Source: Aliiroseovarius sp. F47248L
Lineage (GTDB): Bacteria > Pseudomonadota > Alphaproteobacteria > Rhodobacterales > Rhodobacteraceae
Assembly (NCBI RefSeq): GCF_023016085.1
Contig: NZ_JALKBF010000003.1
Coordinates: 62,001 to 126,000, forward strand
Direction of reading: 5' to 3'
DNA length: 64,000 nucleotides
The notes beneath the pieces are model-generated. The model worked only from the letters and a program-made list of their open reading frames with translations. It was not told the DNA's origin and did no database searches. The position numbers and the translations under genes are program-made. Below, in pieces: positions 35,910 through 45,034 of this stretch (within the stretch, counting starts at the first letter, position 1; every line of letters starts with the position of its first letter).

Positions 35910-36299
35910 CTATGCGGGCGGCACGTCCTTATCATGACATACCGCTTCAATGCGGTTGCCCTCTGGGTCAATGACAAACGCAGCATAATAGGTGGCGTTA
36001 TACTCTGGCCGCAGTCCGGGGGCTCCATCATCGCGCCCACCAGCCTTCAAAGCCTCGGAATGGAACCGGCGCACGCTGTTCCGGTCTGGCGCGCGGAAGG
36101 CCACATGAGTGCCCCGGCGCGCACGCCCTTCATCCGCCATCAGTCCGAAATCGTCCTCTCGCCCGATGCCATAGGCAACCATGGACGGCTTTTCCCAAAC
36201 AATATGGAACCCCAGAGCGGGCATGACGCAATCATAGAATTTTCGGGTTTCTTCAAAATCAGAAACGCCAAGGGTGACGTGATCGATTACGGTGGACAT
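35910..36299 (-). CDS. VOC family (glyoxalase/bleomycin-resistance-like) protein
   Basis: A 129-residue protein of the vicinal-oxygen-chelate superfamily: DHVTLGVSDFEETRKFYD at the N terminus and DPEGNRIEAVCHD near the C terminus with the metal-type His and Glu positions. Such small proteins include lyases and dioxygenases; the reaction cannot be told. It is convergent with the TauE-like gene (21 bp between ends). Confidence 0.8.
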   Translation of the reverse strand: MSTVIDHVTLGVSDFEETRKFYDCVMPALGFHIVWEKPSMVAYGIGREDDFGLMADEGRARRGTHVAFRAPDRNSVRRFHSEALKAGGRDDGAPGLRPEYNATYYAAFVIDPEGNRIEAVCHDKDVPPA

Positions 36300-36402
36300 G
36301 CGTCTAACCTTTCTCGGAGATTGGCAGGTGGCTCACATGCTAGCACCCCCTGCGGCAAAACCAATCCGGCACAACGACGGCAACCTATTTCCGGTATCGA
36401 AC

Positions 36403-36431
36403 AAAAAAAGGAAGGGACAAACGCCCCTTCC
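36403..36431 (-). terminator. Rho-independent terminator downstream of the NCS2 permease
   Basis: Read on the minus strand: GGAAGGG (36431-36425) pairs with CCCTTCC (36416-36410), followed by seven T (36409-36403). Confidence 0.8.
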
Positions 36432-36461
36432 CCGGTTTTCACAAGCTGTCAGATCGTCAGA

Positions 36462-37964
36462 TTAGTGACCACCATCTGATTGCTTGGCTGCTTCGACCAG
36501 TTCCTCTTCCGAGATCTCCTTGGTGCCGTTGAACACCATGTTCAACACAACCGAGGCAATCGCGGCCAGAAGGATACCCGAGTGGATCAGCGGCTCGATC
36601 GAGTGCGGCAGCCACATGGTGAAATCCGGCGCGATCAACGGGATCATACCCAGACCCAGTGAAATGGCGACAATCAGACCATTGAAACGGTTGTTCTTGA
36701 AGTCAACGCCACCCAGAATGCGAACACCCGTGGCCGCGACCATGCCGAACATCACCAGACCAGCACCGCCAAGAACGGCGACTGGCAAGGCTTCGACCAA
36801 AGCGCCCATTTTGGGCACCAGACCCAGCACGATCATGATCGCACCACCGGCCACACAGACATAGCGCGACCGGATGCCCGTCACACCGACAAGGCCCACA
36901 TTCTGGCTGAACGAGGTATAGGGGAAGGTGTTGAACACGCCACCGATCAAGGTGCCCAGACCATCAGTGCGCAGACCGGCCGACAAAGACGGACGCTCGA
37001 TCTTCTTGCCGCACATCTCGCCCAAAGCCAGAAACATACCGGTCGATTCAATCATCACGACGATCATGACAAGCGTCATGGTCAGGATCATGATGGGGTC
37101 GAAAATCGGCAGGCCGAAGCGGAACGGCGTGATCAGGGCAAACCAGCCAGCATGACCGACGCTGTCGAAATGCATCATCCCGATCGAGGCTGCGAAAATC
37201 GCACCCACGATAATGCCCAAAAGGACCGAGATGTTCGCCAGGAAGCCCGTGGCGTATTTCATCACAACGATAATGGTCAGCAGCACGATGCCCGAGATCA
37301 TCATGTTCTGCGGTGTCGCGTAACGCGGGTTGTCCACGGTCGGTGCGACTGTAAGCCCTTCCGGGATGGCCGGAATTGCGCCGCTTGCAAGCATCCCCCG
37401 CACTTCCTCAAGCCATGCCGTGTGGGCAGGATCGACAATTGCAGGTGCGGTGGGGCCGACGGGAAGGCCAAAGATCCAGTTGATCCCGACACGCATCAGG
37501 GTGACACCGATCACAAGAATAATCGTGCCCGTGACAACAGGCGGAAAGAACCGCAACATGCGACTGACCAATGGCGCAATCAGCATCGCGATGATACCCG
37601 CGCCGATAATGGCCCCGAAGATCATCCGCGCACCATCGACGCCCGGATTGGCCACCGCAATCGACACCATCGGTCCGACCGAGGCAAAGGTCACACCCAT
37701 CATGACCGGCATCTTGATGCCAAACCATTTAGACGCGCCCAGCGACTGGATAATGGTCACAACCCCGCAGACAAACAGGTCAGCCGAGATCAGGAACGCC
37801 ACCTGTTCAGGGTTCAATTTCAGGACACGCCCGACAATCAGCGGCACCGCGATAGCACCGGCATACATCACCAGAACATGTTGTAATCCAAGTGTAAATA
37901 ATTTCGCGGGCGGCAGCTTTTCGTCAACCGCAGACACGTCTGTAGTAAGTGCAGACACTTTCAT
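36462..37964 (-). CDS. NCS2 family xanthine/urate permease
   Basis: A 500-residue nucleobase:cation symporter-2 protein: LGLQHVLVMYAGAIAVPLIVG near the N terminus, MIESTGMFLALGEMCGKKIE with the substrate-contacting glutamate, NTFPYTSFSQNVGLVGVTGIRSRYV, and PVAVLGGAGLVMFGMVAATGV. This set of blocks is that of bacterial xanthine/uric acid permeases. GGAGGAG lies very close to ATG 37964; a GTG two codons later is a possible start. It is the third NCS2-type gene of the window and lies just upstream (on its own transcript, same strand order) of no purine enzyme, but the pathway genes are within 10 kb. Confidence 0.92.
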   Translation of the reverse strand: MKVSALTTDVSAVDEKLPPAKLFTLGLQHVLVMYAGAIAVPLIVGRVLKLNPEQVAFLISADLFVCGVVTIIQSLGASKWFGIKMPVMMGVTFASVGPMVSIAVANPGVDGARMIFGAIIGAGIIAMLIAPLVSRMLRFFPPVVTGTIILVIGVTLMRVGINWIFGLPVGPTAPAIVDPAHTAWLEEVRGMLASGAIPAIPEGLTVAPTVDNPRYATPQNMMISGIVLLTIIVVMKYATGFLANISVLLGIIVGAIFAASIGMMHFDSVGHAGWFALITPFRFGLPIFDPIMILTMTLVMIVVMIESTGMFLALGEMCGKKIERPSLSAGLRTDGLGTLIGGVFNTFPYTSFSQNVGLVGVTGIRSRYVCVAGGAIMIVLGLVPKMGALVEALPVAVLGGAGLVMFGMVAATGVRILGGVDFKNNRFNGLIVAISLGLGMIPLIAPDFTMWLPHSIEPLIHSGILLAAIASVVLNMVFNGTKEISEEELVEAAKQSDGGH

Positions 37965-38044
37965 TCTCCTCCAAAATTTTCTTGATTTATGGTCGCGAGG
38001 TTGGGCCGCTCTTACGGCGATGGCCCAACCCCTTGACCGGGTGT

Positions 38045-40321
38045 TCAGCCGTAACTGGACACCGCGGATCCCGCCAACGCAGCGGTATTCAACAACCCGC
38101 GCACGGTGATCGAGGGCGTGACGATATGCACGCGGTTGCCCATCCCCATCAGGATCGGGCCGACCTCAAGCCCGCCGGCGACGGATTTCAGAATGTTGCG
38201 CGTGGCCCCTGCCGCATCTGTGTTGGAATAAACAAGCACATTCGCCTTGCCGGTCAGCCGCCCGCCGGGGAACAGCCGTTCGCGCAATTCCGGGTCAAGG
38301 GCGGCATCGGTGTGCATCTCACCTTCGTATTCGAAATTCAGATCCTGCGCGTCCAGAATTTCCAGCGCCCCGCGCATCGCCCGCCCTGACGCGCTGTCAA
38401 GGTTGCCGAATTGCGAGCCCGAACACAGCGCGACCCGCGGCTCGACCCCGAACCGGCAGACATGGCGCGCGGCGGCGACAACGATTTCCGACAGTTGCTG
38501 CGCATCGGGCGTGATGTTGACATGGGTGTCGGCCACGAACAGCGGGCCTTGATCCAGGATCACCAGCGACAGCGCACCGACCGGGTGCAGTTCGCCTTCC
38601 GCCAGCAGGCTCGTGGCATAATTCAGATGCCAGCGGAACTCGCCGAACGTGCCACAGATCATGCTGTCAGCCTCGCCACGCCGTACCATCACGCCAGCGA
38701 TGGCGGTTGTGTTTGTGCGCAGAATGGCGCGGGCCAGATCGGGCGTGACGCCTTTTCGCGCCAGAACTTCGTGATAGGTCTCCCAATAATCGCGGTAACG
38801 GGGATCGCTTTCCGGGTTCACAAGCTCAAAATCCTTGTCGGGCTTGATCTTCAACCCTTCCCGCTCCAACCGCGCCTCAACGACCTCGGGACGGCCAATC
38901 AGAATTGGCGTATCTACCCCGTCTTCCACCATGGTCTGAGCGGCGCGCAACACGCGTTCATCCTCGCCTTCGGCAAAGACGATCCGGCGCTTGGCAGCGC
39001 GGGCGGCGTCAAACACGCGGCGCATGATGGAATACGATCGGAAAACCTCGCCCTGAAGGGTGATCTTGTATTCATCAAGGTCAAGTGGGCGCGTGGCGAC
39101 ACCAGATTCGATCGCAGCGCGCGCAACGGCGGTGGCAATTTTCGGCAGCAGGCGCGGGTCGAACGGTTTCGGGATCAGGTATTCAGGCCCAAAGGTCAGA
39201 CGCTCGCCACGATAGGCCACGCCCACCTCAGCCGAGGTCGTTTCACGTGCCAGCCCTGCAATCGCTTCGACGCAAGCCAGCTTCATCTCGTCATTGATCT
39301 CGGTCGCGCCACTGTCCAGCGCGCCGCGGAAGATGAACGGGAAACAAAGCACGTTGTTGACCTGATTGGGATAATCCGACCGGCCGGTGGCGATCAGGGC
39401 ACCGGGCGCCACTTTTCGCGCTTCTTCGGGCATAATTTCCGGAGTGGGATTGGCAAGGGCAAAGATGATCGGGTCATCCGCCATCTTGGCAACCATTTCT
39501 TTGGTCAATAGACCCGGACCAGAAACGCCCAGGAAAAGGTCCGCCCCGACCATCGCATCATCGGTGGTGCGCATGTCGGTGTCGCGGGCGAATTCCTGCT
39601 TTTGCTTGTTCAGGTCAGAGCGGCCCGTGTGCACCACGCCCTTGCTGTCCAGCATGGTGATATGCTCTTTCTTGACGCCCATCACCATCAGCATTTTCAG
39701 ACAGGCAATGCCCGCAGCCCCCGCACCAAGGGCCACAACCTTGATCTTGGCCACATCCTTTTTCGCCACGATCAGCGCGTTGAAAGCCGCCGCCGAGGCC
39801 ACAATCGCCGTGCCGTGCTGGTCGTCATGGAACACCGGAATGTTCATCTTCTGCTTGCACAATTCCTCGACCAGAAAACAGTCGGGCGCCTTGATATCCT
39901 CAAGGTTGACCGCCCCGAAAGTGGGTTCCAGTTTGGCGACAATTTCGGCCAGCTTTTCGGGGTCGGTTTCGTTCACTTCGATGTCAAAGCAATCAATGCC
40001 AGCGAATTTCTTGAACAGAACCGCCTTGCCTTCCATCACGGGCTTGGACGCCTGTGCCCCGATATCGCCCAACCCCAGAACCGCCGTTCCGTTGGAAATC
40101 ACCGCGACCAGATTGCCCTTCGACGTATAGCGCGTGGCATCAGCGGGATTCTTTTCGATCTCAAGACAGGCCTCGGCCACGCCGGGGCTATAGGCGTTAG
40201 ACAGATCGCGCCCGGTGGCCATTGGCTTGGTCGCGCGGATTTCAAGTTTTCCGGGCTTCGGAAACTCGTGGTAATCCAGAGCTTCCTGACGTTTGTCGTC
40301 GCTTTTGTTGTCCAATGCCAT
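38045..40321 (-). CDS. maeB: NADP-type malic enzyme with phosphotransacetylase-like domain (MaeB)
   Basis: A 758-residue hybrid. Residues 1 to about 430 are malic enzyme (AYSPGVAEACLEI, KMNIPVFHDDQHGTAIV with the acidic metal/substrate residues, ALGAGAAGIACLKMLM for NAD(P) binding); residues about 440-758 are a phosphate-acetyltransferase-like domain that in MaeB proteins mainly regulates the enzyme by acetyl-CoA. It decarboxylates malate to pyruvate. GGAGGAGG precedes ATG 40321 by about 8 bases. A 152-bp gap separates it from bhcD upstream on the same strand. It could feed pyruvate from BHAC-derived C4 acids to the nearby pyruvate dehydrogenase. Confidence 0.94.
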   Translation of the reverse strand: MALDNKSDDKRQEALDYHEFPKPGKLEIRATKPMATGRDLSNAYSPGVAEACLEIEKNPADATRYTSKGNLVAVISNGTAVLGLGDIGAQASKPVMEGKAVLFKKFAGIDCFDIEVNETDPEKLAEIVAKLEPTFGAVNLEDIKAPDCFLVEELCKQKMNIPVFHDDQHGTAIVASAAAFNALIVAKKDVAKIKVVALGAGAAGIACLKMLMVMGVKKEHITMLDSKGVVHTGRSDLNKQKQEFARDTDMRTTDDAMVGADLFLGVSGPGLLTKEMVAKMADDPIIFALANPTPEIMPEEARKVAPGALIATGRSDYPNQVNNVLCFPFIFRGALDSGATEINDEMKLACVEAIAGLARETTSAEVGVAYRGERLTFGPEYLIPKPFDPRLLPKIATAVARAAIESGVATRPLDLDEYKITLQGEVFRSYSIMRRVFDAARAAKRRIVFAEGEDERVLRAAQTMVEDGVDTPILIGRPEVVEARLEREGLKIKPDKDFELVNPESDPRYRDYWETYHEVLARKGVTPDLARAILRTNTTAIAGVMVRRGEADSMICGTFGEFRWHLNYATSLLAEGELHPVGALSLVILDQGPLFVADTHVNITPDAQQLSEIVVAAARHVCRFGVEPRVALCSGSQFGNLDSASGRAMRGALEILDAQDLNFEYEGEMHTDAALDPELRERLFPGGRLTGKANVLVYSNTDAAGATRNILKSVAGGLEVGPILMGMGNRVHIVTPSITVRGLLNTAALAGSAVSSYG

Positions 40322-40473
40322 GTTCTGTTCCTCCTCCAAGGGGTGGGCCAAAAGGTACCCGCTTTCAGCATGTTATGGGTTTGCCCCACCTGTTGTCATG
40401 CTGATACTAACCGCAAACGGCTGGATCGTGTTGATTGGTGGTCGCTGCCTGCTGCGCGGCAGCCGGAAATCGC

Positions 40474-41439
40474 TTAGAAATCAACCTCGATAGCGATACC
40501 CTTTTCTACGGCAAGATCGACAACCTTGGACGCAACCGCGAGGTCTTGCAGACCCACACCGGTGCCGTCGAACAACGTCACTTCATTGTCCGAACTGCGG
40601 CCCGGATGAGCACCGTTGATCACCGCGCCAATCTCGGCGATGTCAGCCTGTTTCAGCGACCCATCCGCAATCGCGTGCTGTGCCTCGCCGATGGTGGTCG
40701 ACTGGGCGATTTCATCGGTGAACACGGTGGCGCGCGCGACCAATTCGGCCTCAACCTCTTGCTTGCCTTTGGTGTCGGTGCCCATACAGGCAACGTGGGT
40801 GCCGGGCTTGACCTGAGCGTCCTTCAGGATCGCGGCTTGGCTGGACACGATCGTCACGATCACGTCCGCCTGCGCGCCCAATTCGTCAAGGCTGACGCTT
40901 TCAAACGGCAGACCCAACTCGCCCGCGACTTTCTCAAGCGAGGCCAATTTTTCGGGCGTCCGGTTCCAAGCGACGACTTTTTCAAAGTTGCGCTGCTCGG
41001 CCACGGCTTGCAGTTGGAACGTGGCTTGGTGCCCTGCCCCGATCATGCCCAGCACCTTGCTGTCCTTGCGCGCCAGATGCGCGACCGACACAGCGGCGGC
41101 GGCAGCCGTGCGCAGAGCGGTCAACAGGTTGCCCCCGACAACGGCGCGGCATTTGCCAGTATCCGCATCAAACAGAAAAACGGTCGATTGGTGGTTGGTT
41201 AGACCCTTGTCGGCATTGCCGGGCCAGTATCCGCCCGATTTCAAACCAAGGTTCAGCGCGGCGCGGTCAAACCCCGATTTGAACCCGTAAAGCGCGTCAG
41301 CATGGCCAATCGCTTCACGGATCACGGGAAAGTTATAGGCCGAACGTTTGGCCATAGACGCGAACACTTGTTCAACCGCATCAAAGTTGTCTTTGCGCGT
41401 CACAAGGGCGGCGATTTCTTTTTCGGGAACGATAAACAT
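40474..41439 (-). CDS. bhcD: Iminosuccinate reductase BhcD
   Basis: A 321-residue ornithine-cyclodeaminase/mu-crystallin family enzyme. The Rossmann motif KVLGMIGAGHQATFQLQAV and VVAWNRTPEKLASL lie in the middle. In the beta-hydroxyaspartate cycle BhcD reduces iminosuccinate to L-aspartate. The assignment depends on being fourth gene of bhcABCD in the order known from Paracoccus; sequence alone would say ornithine cyclodeaminase family. The gap from bhcC is 64 bp and contains a small GGTGGG/CCCACC hairpin. Confidence 0.92.
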   Translation of the reverse strand: MFIVPEKEIAALVTRKDNFDAVEQVFASMAKRSAYNFPVIREAIGHADALYGFKSGFDRAALNLGLKSGGYWPGNADKGLTNHQSTVFLFDADTGKCRAVVGGNLLTALRTAAAAAVSVAHLARKDSKVLGMIGAGHQATFQLQAVAEQRNFEKVVAWNRTPEKLASLEKVAGELGLPFESVSLDELGAQADVIVTIVSSQAAILKDAQVKPGTHVACMGTDTKGKQEVEAELVARATVFTDEIAQSTTIGEAQHAIADGSLKQADIAEIGAVINGAHPGRSSDNEVTLFDGTGVGLQDLAVASKVVDLAVEKGIAIEVDF

Positions 41440-41503
41440 GATCTTCTATCCTAAAATAGTGGTGGGACCGGAAAGAAAGCCCCACCAGTTCAGGGAAGTA
41501 ACC

Positions 41504-42667
41504 TTAGTAGGCTTTGCCACGTGCAGACACGGGCCAGACGGTTTCAACCTTGCCGTTGCGCACGCCCACATACCAATCATGGACGTTACAGGTCGGGTCG
41601 CAGTGACCCGGCACCAGCTTCAGCTTGTCGTTCACCTTCAACGCGCCGTTAGGGTCGGCAACAACGCCATGTTCGTCTGAACATTTCAGGTATTCGACAT
41701 CATCGCGGCCATAGATGAACGGAAGACCGCTATCGACGGATTGCGCTTTCAGACCGGCGTCCACGATGGCCTTGTCAGCTTTCGAATGGCTCATCACCGT
41801 GGTCAGGATGAACAGCGCGTTCTCCCACTCCCCATCGTCAATGCGCTTGCCGTCCTTGTCGAGGATACGACCGTAATCGGCATCCATGAAGGCATACGAT
41901 CCGCATTGCAGCTCGTTATACACGCCCGAGGCGCTTTCGAAATAATACGACCCGGTGCCACCGCCACCAACGATGTCACACTCCAGACCGTTGCTTTTCA
42001 GACCCTGAACCGCGTCGGCGACCTGCGCGATGGCCGCATCCAGCTTTTCCTTGCGATCTTCATACAGGTCCATGTGTTGCATCGCGCCCTGATAGGCTTG
42101 GATGCCCGCAAATTTCAGGTTCGGAGCCGCGTCGATCAGCTTGGCAATGTTCACCACGTCCTGTGTAGTGCTGACGCCGCAACGGCCCGCGCCGCAGTCG
42201 ATCTCGACCAGCGCTTCCAACTCCGTGCCCGCTGCAACAGCAGCATCCGACAGTTGCTTGACGTTCTCGGGGTCATCCACACAAACCAGAACCCGCGCAC
42301 CCAGCTTGGGCATTTCAGCCAGACGTTTGATCTTGGCCGGTTCCGTCACTTGGTTCGACACCATGACGTCCTTGATGCCGCCACGGGCAAAAACTTCGGC
42401 CTCAGAGACTTTCTGGCAGCACACGCCAACAGCAGCGCCAAGATCTTGTTGCAGCTTCAGCACGTCAACGGACTTGTGCATTTTGCCGTGGGCGCGGTGA
42501 CGCATCCCGTGCGCCTTGGCATAGTCGCCCATTTTCTTGACGTTACGCTCAAGCGCATCAAGATCAAGGATCAGACATGGCGTTTGGATGTCCGCCTCGT
42601 CCATGCCGGGTTTGGCGGGAATGTCGAAACCCACGTCGAACTTCGAAAAATCAGTCGGTGCATTCAT
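41504..42667 (-). CDS. bhcC: beta-Hydroxyaspartate aldolase BhcC
   Basis: A 387-residue D-threonine-aldolase-like, fold-type III PLP enzyme that condenses glycine and glyoxylate to erythro-beta-hydroxyaspartate. The PLP lysine is in RHRAHGKMHKS (about residue 62), IDCGAGRCGV is the family core, and GHCDPTCNVHDWYVG near the C terminus carries metal ligands (His and Cys/Asp). The start ATG has GGGAGA 7 bases upstream. The bhcB stop is 15 bp upstream. Confidence 0.94.
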   Translation of the reverse strand: MNAPTDFSKFDVGFDIPAKPGMDEADIQTPCLILDLDALERNVKKMGDYAKAHGMRHRAHGKMHKSVDVLKLQQDLGAAVGVCCQKVSEAEVFARGGIKDVMVSNQVTEPAKIKRLAEMPKLGARVLVCVDDPENVKQLSDAAVAAGTELEALVEIDCGAGRCGVSTTQDVVNIAKLIDAAPNLKFAGIQAYQGAMQHMDLYEDRKEKLDAAIAQVADAVQGLKSNGLECDIVGGGGTGSYYFESASGVYNELQCGSYAFMDADYGRILDKDGKRIDDGEWENALFILTTVMSHSKADKAIVDAGLKAQSVDSGLPFIYGRDDVEYLKCSDEHGVVADPNGALKVNDKLKLVPGHCDPTCNVHDWYVGVRNGKVETVWPVSARGKAY

Positions 42668-42682
42668 TGTTCAGTCTCCCAA

Positions 42683-43636
42683 TCAGGTGTTCAGCCACGG
42701 CAGTTTGTCCAGATCGACATTGCCGCCAGTGATGATGATGCCAACACGCTTGCCTTTAAACGTGTCGGGGTTTTTCAGGATCGTCGCCAGAGGCACGGCG
42801 CTGGAGGGTTCCATCACCACGCGCAGATGCTTCCAGATGATCTTCATCGCTTCGATGATCTCGGGGTCGGACACGGTATAGATGTCGGAGACGTGGTTCG
42901 ACACGAAATGCCACGTCAGATCCTTCAAGGGCACCAGCAGACCATCGGCGATGGTCTTGGGCGCGTCGTCGGCAATGATATGCCCCGCCTTGAAGCTGCG
43001 ATAAGCATCGTCCGCCTGCTCCGGTTCCGCCGCGATGATCTTGGTTTCCGGGGCAAGATTGGACAGGGTCAGGCAGGTGCCCGAAATCATGCCGCCGCCG
43101 CCAATGGGCGCAACCGCAAAGTCCAGCCCATCCACCTGCTCGATCATCTCTTTCGCACAAGTCCCCTGCCCCGCAATCACGCGCGGATCGTTATAGGGGT
43201 GCACGAAATCGCCGCCGGTTTCAGCCTGCACTTTGGCAAATGTTTCTTCGCGCGAGGTGGTCGAAGGTTCGCATTCGGTGATCTTGCCACCATACCGACG
43301 CACGGTGTCTTTCTTGGCCTGCGGCGCTGTGTGCGGCATCACCACGTTACATGGGATGCCGCGCAGCATGGCCGCATAGCTCAGGCACGAGGCATGATTG
43401 CCCGATGAATGGGTGGCGACACCCTTCTTCGCCTGTTCGTCATCCAGCCCGAACACCGCGTTCGAGGCACCGCGCACCTTGAAGGCGCCCGGCTCCTGAA
43501 AATTCTCGCACTTGAAGAACAACTCGGCCCCAGTCAACTCGTTCAGGTAATTCGACGTGCGGATCGGCGTGCGGCGGATATGCGGTTTGATGCGCTCATG
43601 CGCGTCCAGCATGTCCTGATAGGTCGGGATATACAT
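42683..43636 (-). CDS. bhcB: beta-Hydroxyaspartate dehydratase BhcB
   Basis: A 317-residue fold-type II PLP enzyme of the serine/threonine dehydratase type, converting beta-hydroxyaspartate to iminosuccinate. KCENFQEPGAFKVRGASNA holds the PLP lysine (Lys53), SSGNHASCLSYA the asparagine loop and APIGGGGMISG the glycine loop. ATG 43636 lies just after GGGGG; a longer open frame upstream belongs to the shadow of bhcA and is rejected. 11 bp separate it from the bhcA stop. Confidence 0.94.
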   Translation of the reverse strand: MYIPTYQDMLDAHERIKPHIRRTPIRTSNYLNELTGAELFFKCENFQEPGAFKVRGASNAVFGLDDEQAKKGVATHSSGNHASCLSYAAMLRGIPCNVVMPHTAPQAKKDTVRRYGGKITECEPSTTSREETFAKVQAETGGDFVHPYNDPRVIAGQGTCAKEMIEQVDGLDFAVAPIGGGGMISGTCLTLSNLAPETKIIAAEPEQADDAYRSFKAGHIIADDAPKTIADGLLVPLKDLTWHFVSNHVSDIYTVSDPEIIEAMKIIWKHLRVVMEPSSAVPLATILKNPDTFKGKRVGIIITGGNVDLDKLPWLNT

Positions 43637-43647
43637 CGTGGCCCCCT

Positions 43648-44835
43648 TCACGCAGCTTTGCTCATGGCGAGCTGATTGGCGCGATAGTATTCCTGTGCCG
43701 CGGCAACGCCTGACCCCAGTTTGATATCCAGCCCCAGATCGACCATGCACATTTCGGCGGTGGCCAGACCGGACAAGGTCATCACGTCGGTCAGACTGCC
43801 AAGGTGGCCGATACGGAACACCTTGCCCGCGACCTCGCCCAGGCCAACACCAAACGCGACGCCGTATTTGTTGGCCGCATGGGTGACGATATCCGTGGCG
43901 TTGAAGCCTTCGGGCGTGCGAATGGCGCTGACCGTGTCCGACTGCACATCTTTCGACACTGCGCACAGGTCCAGCCCCCAAGCGCTGACCGCCTGACGCA
44001 CGCCTTCTGCGATGCGGTGGTGGCGAGCAAAGACGTTTTCCAGACCTTCGTCCAACAACATTTTAACAGATTCGTTCAAACCGTTCAGCAAACCAACGGC
44101 GGGCGTATAGGGATAGGCACTATTGGCATAACCTTTGCCCATATCCCGCACGTCAAAGAAGGTGCGCGGCAGGGTTGCGGTTTCAAGCGCGTCCATGGCT
44201 TTCGGCGAAAAGCCGACGATCGCCAAACCAGCAGGCAGCATAAAGCCCTTCTGCGATCCAGTGACGGCGATATCCACGCCCCATTCGTCCATCCGGAAAT
44301 CCATCGACGCGATCGAGCTGACACCATCCACAAACAACATCGCCGGGTGGTTTGCAGCGTCCAGTGCCTTGCGCACGGCGGCAATGTCCGAGCGAACCCC
44401 GGTCGCCGTTTCGTTATGCGTGGCCAGAACCACCTTAATCTCGTGGCCCGTATCCGCCTTCAGGATGTCGGCGTATGTGTCGGCAGGCAGCCCGGCGCCC
44501 CAAGGGGTTTCGACAATTTGAACGTCCAGACCATGACGCTGGCACATATCGATCCAACGGTGGCTGAACATCCCGTTGCGCGCGGCCAGAACCTTGTCAC
44601 CGGCGGACAGCGTGTTGGTCAGCGCGGTTTCCCAGCCACCGGTGCCGGTTGACGGGAAGATGAAGATCTTGGCGGTTTCGCTTTTCAGAACCTTCTTCAC
44701 ACCCTCCAGCGCCGGATGCAGGATTTGCCCGAACAGAGGCGAACGGTGGTCCAGCGTCGGCATATCGACAGCCTTGCGCAGGCTTTCGGGCATGTTGGTC
44801 GGACCGGGAATGAAAACGGGGTTCTGGAAGCTCAT
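43648..44835 (-). CDS. bhcA: L-Aspartate:glyoxylate aminotransferase BhcA
   Basis: A 395-residue class V (serine-glyoxylate type) aminotransferase. FIPGPTNMPESLRKAV opens the protein, the PLP lysine is Lys196 in TGSQKGFML, and FVDGVSSIASMDFRMDEWG precedes it. BhcA transfers the amino group of aspartate to glyoxylate, making oxaloacetate and the glycine needed by BhcC. AGGAGG precedes the ATG. It is the first gene of bhcABCD and divergent from bhcR. Confidence 0.94.
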   Translation of the reverse strand: MSFQNPVFIPGPTNMPESLRKAVDMPTLDHRSPLFGQILHPALEGVKKVLKSETAKIFIFPSTGTGGWETALTNTLSAGDKVLAARNGMFSHRWIDMCQRHGLDVQIVETPWGAGLPADTYADILKADTGHEIKVVLATHNETATGVRSDIAAVRKALDAANHPAMLFVDGVSSIASMDFRMDEWGVDIAVTGSQKGFMLPAGLAIVGFSPKAMDALETATLPRTFFDVRDMGKGYANSAYPYTPAVGLLNGLNESVKMLLDEGLENVFARHHRIAEGVRQAVSAWGLDLCAVSKDVQSDTVSAIRTPEGFNATDIVTHAANKYGVAFGVGLGEVAGKVFRIGHLGSLTDVMTLSGLATAEMCMVDLGLDIKLGSGVAAAQEYYRANQLAMSKAA

Positions 44836-44900
44836 GATTCTGCCCTCCTATTGGCGGTTTCTACACACAGTAGCGAAGGGGTTGATGTGAGGATATATTT

Positions 44901-44917
44901 TTGAAAAAGTGTTTCAA
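44901..44917. promoter_or_regulatory. Candidate BhcR operator, perfect inverted repeat
   Basis: TTGAAA-N5-TTTCAA (44901-44906 and 44912-44917) in the 199-bp bhcA/bhcR intergenic region. Its position and symmetry fit an IclR-type operator; binding is inferred. Confidence 0.5.
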
Positions 44918-44923
44918 TTATGG

Positions 44924-44951
44924 GATAATCATGTTATTCACAATTATTATC
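44924..44951. promoter_or_regulatory. Second inverted repeat in the bhcA/bhcR promoter region
   Basis: GATAAT (44924-44929) and ATTATC (44946-44951) separated by 16 bases, next to the TTGAAA/TTTCAA repeat. It may be part of the bhcR promoter or a second regulator contact; the AT-rich context makes chance symmetry possible. Confidence 0.3.
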
Positions 44952-45034
44952 AAAGACTTGACTTTTTCATTTACCATTCACGGCTTTCAAATTTTTCCAG
45001 AAAGTCTTGCTTGCTTTGCTCGAAAGGAAAGAAA

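Noticed and set aside
38000..38029. GTTGGGCC/GGCCCAAC hairpin downstream of maeB as a terminator
   Set aside because: The stem is good but there is no T-run on the minus strand, so termination is not supported.
38045..39030. The phosphotransacetylase-like part of MaeB as an active Pta
   Set aside because: In MaeB hybrids this domain mainly senses acetyl-CoA; there is no separate ackA nearby to support acetate metabolism.
40444..40463. GCTGCC/GGCAGC hairpin after bhcD as a terminator
   Set aside because: Only six base pairs and no T-run; may be chance in GC-rich DNA.
42683..43981. A 432-codon version of bhcB beginning upstream
   Set aside because: The first 115 codons lie antisense-free inside bhcA in another frame and have no homology-like content; the family start MYIPTYQDM with a good ribosome site is at 43636.
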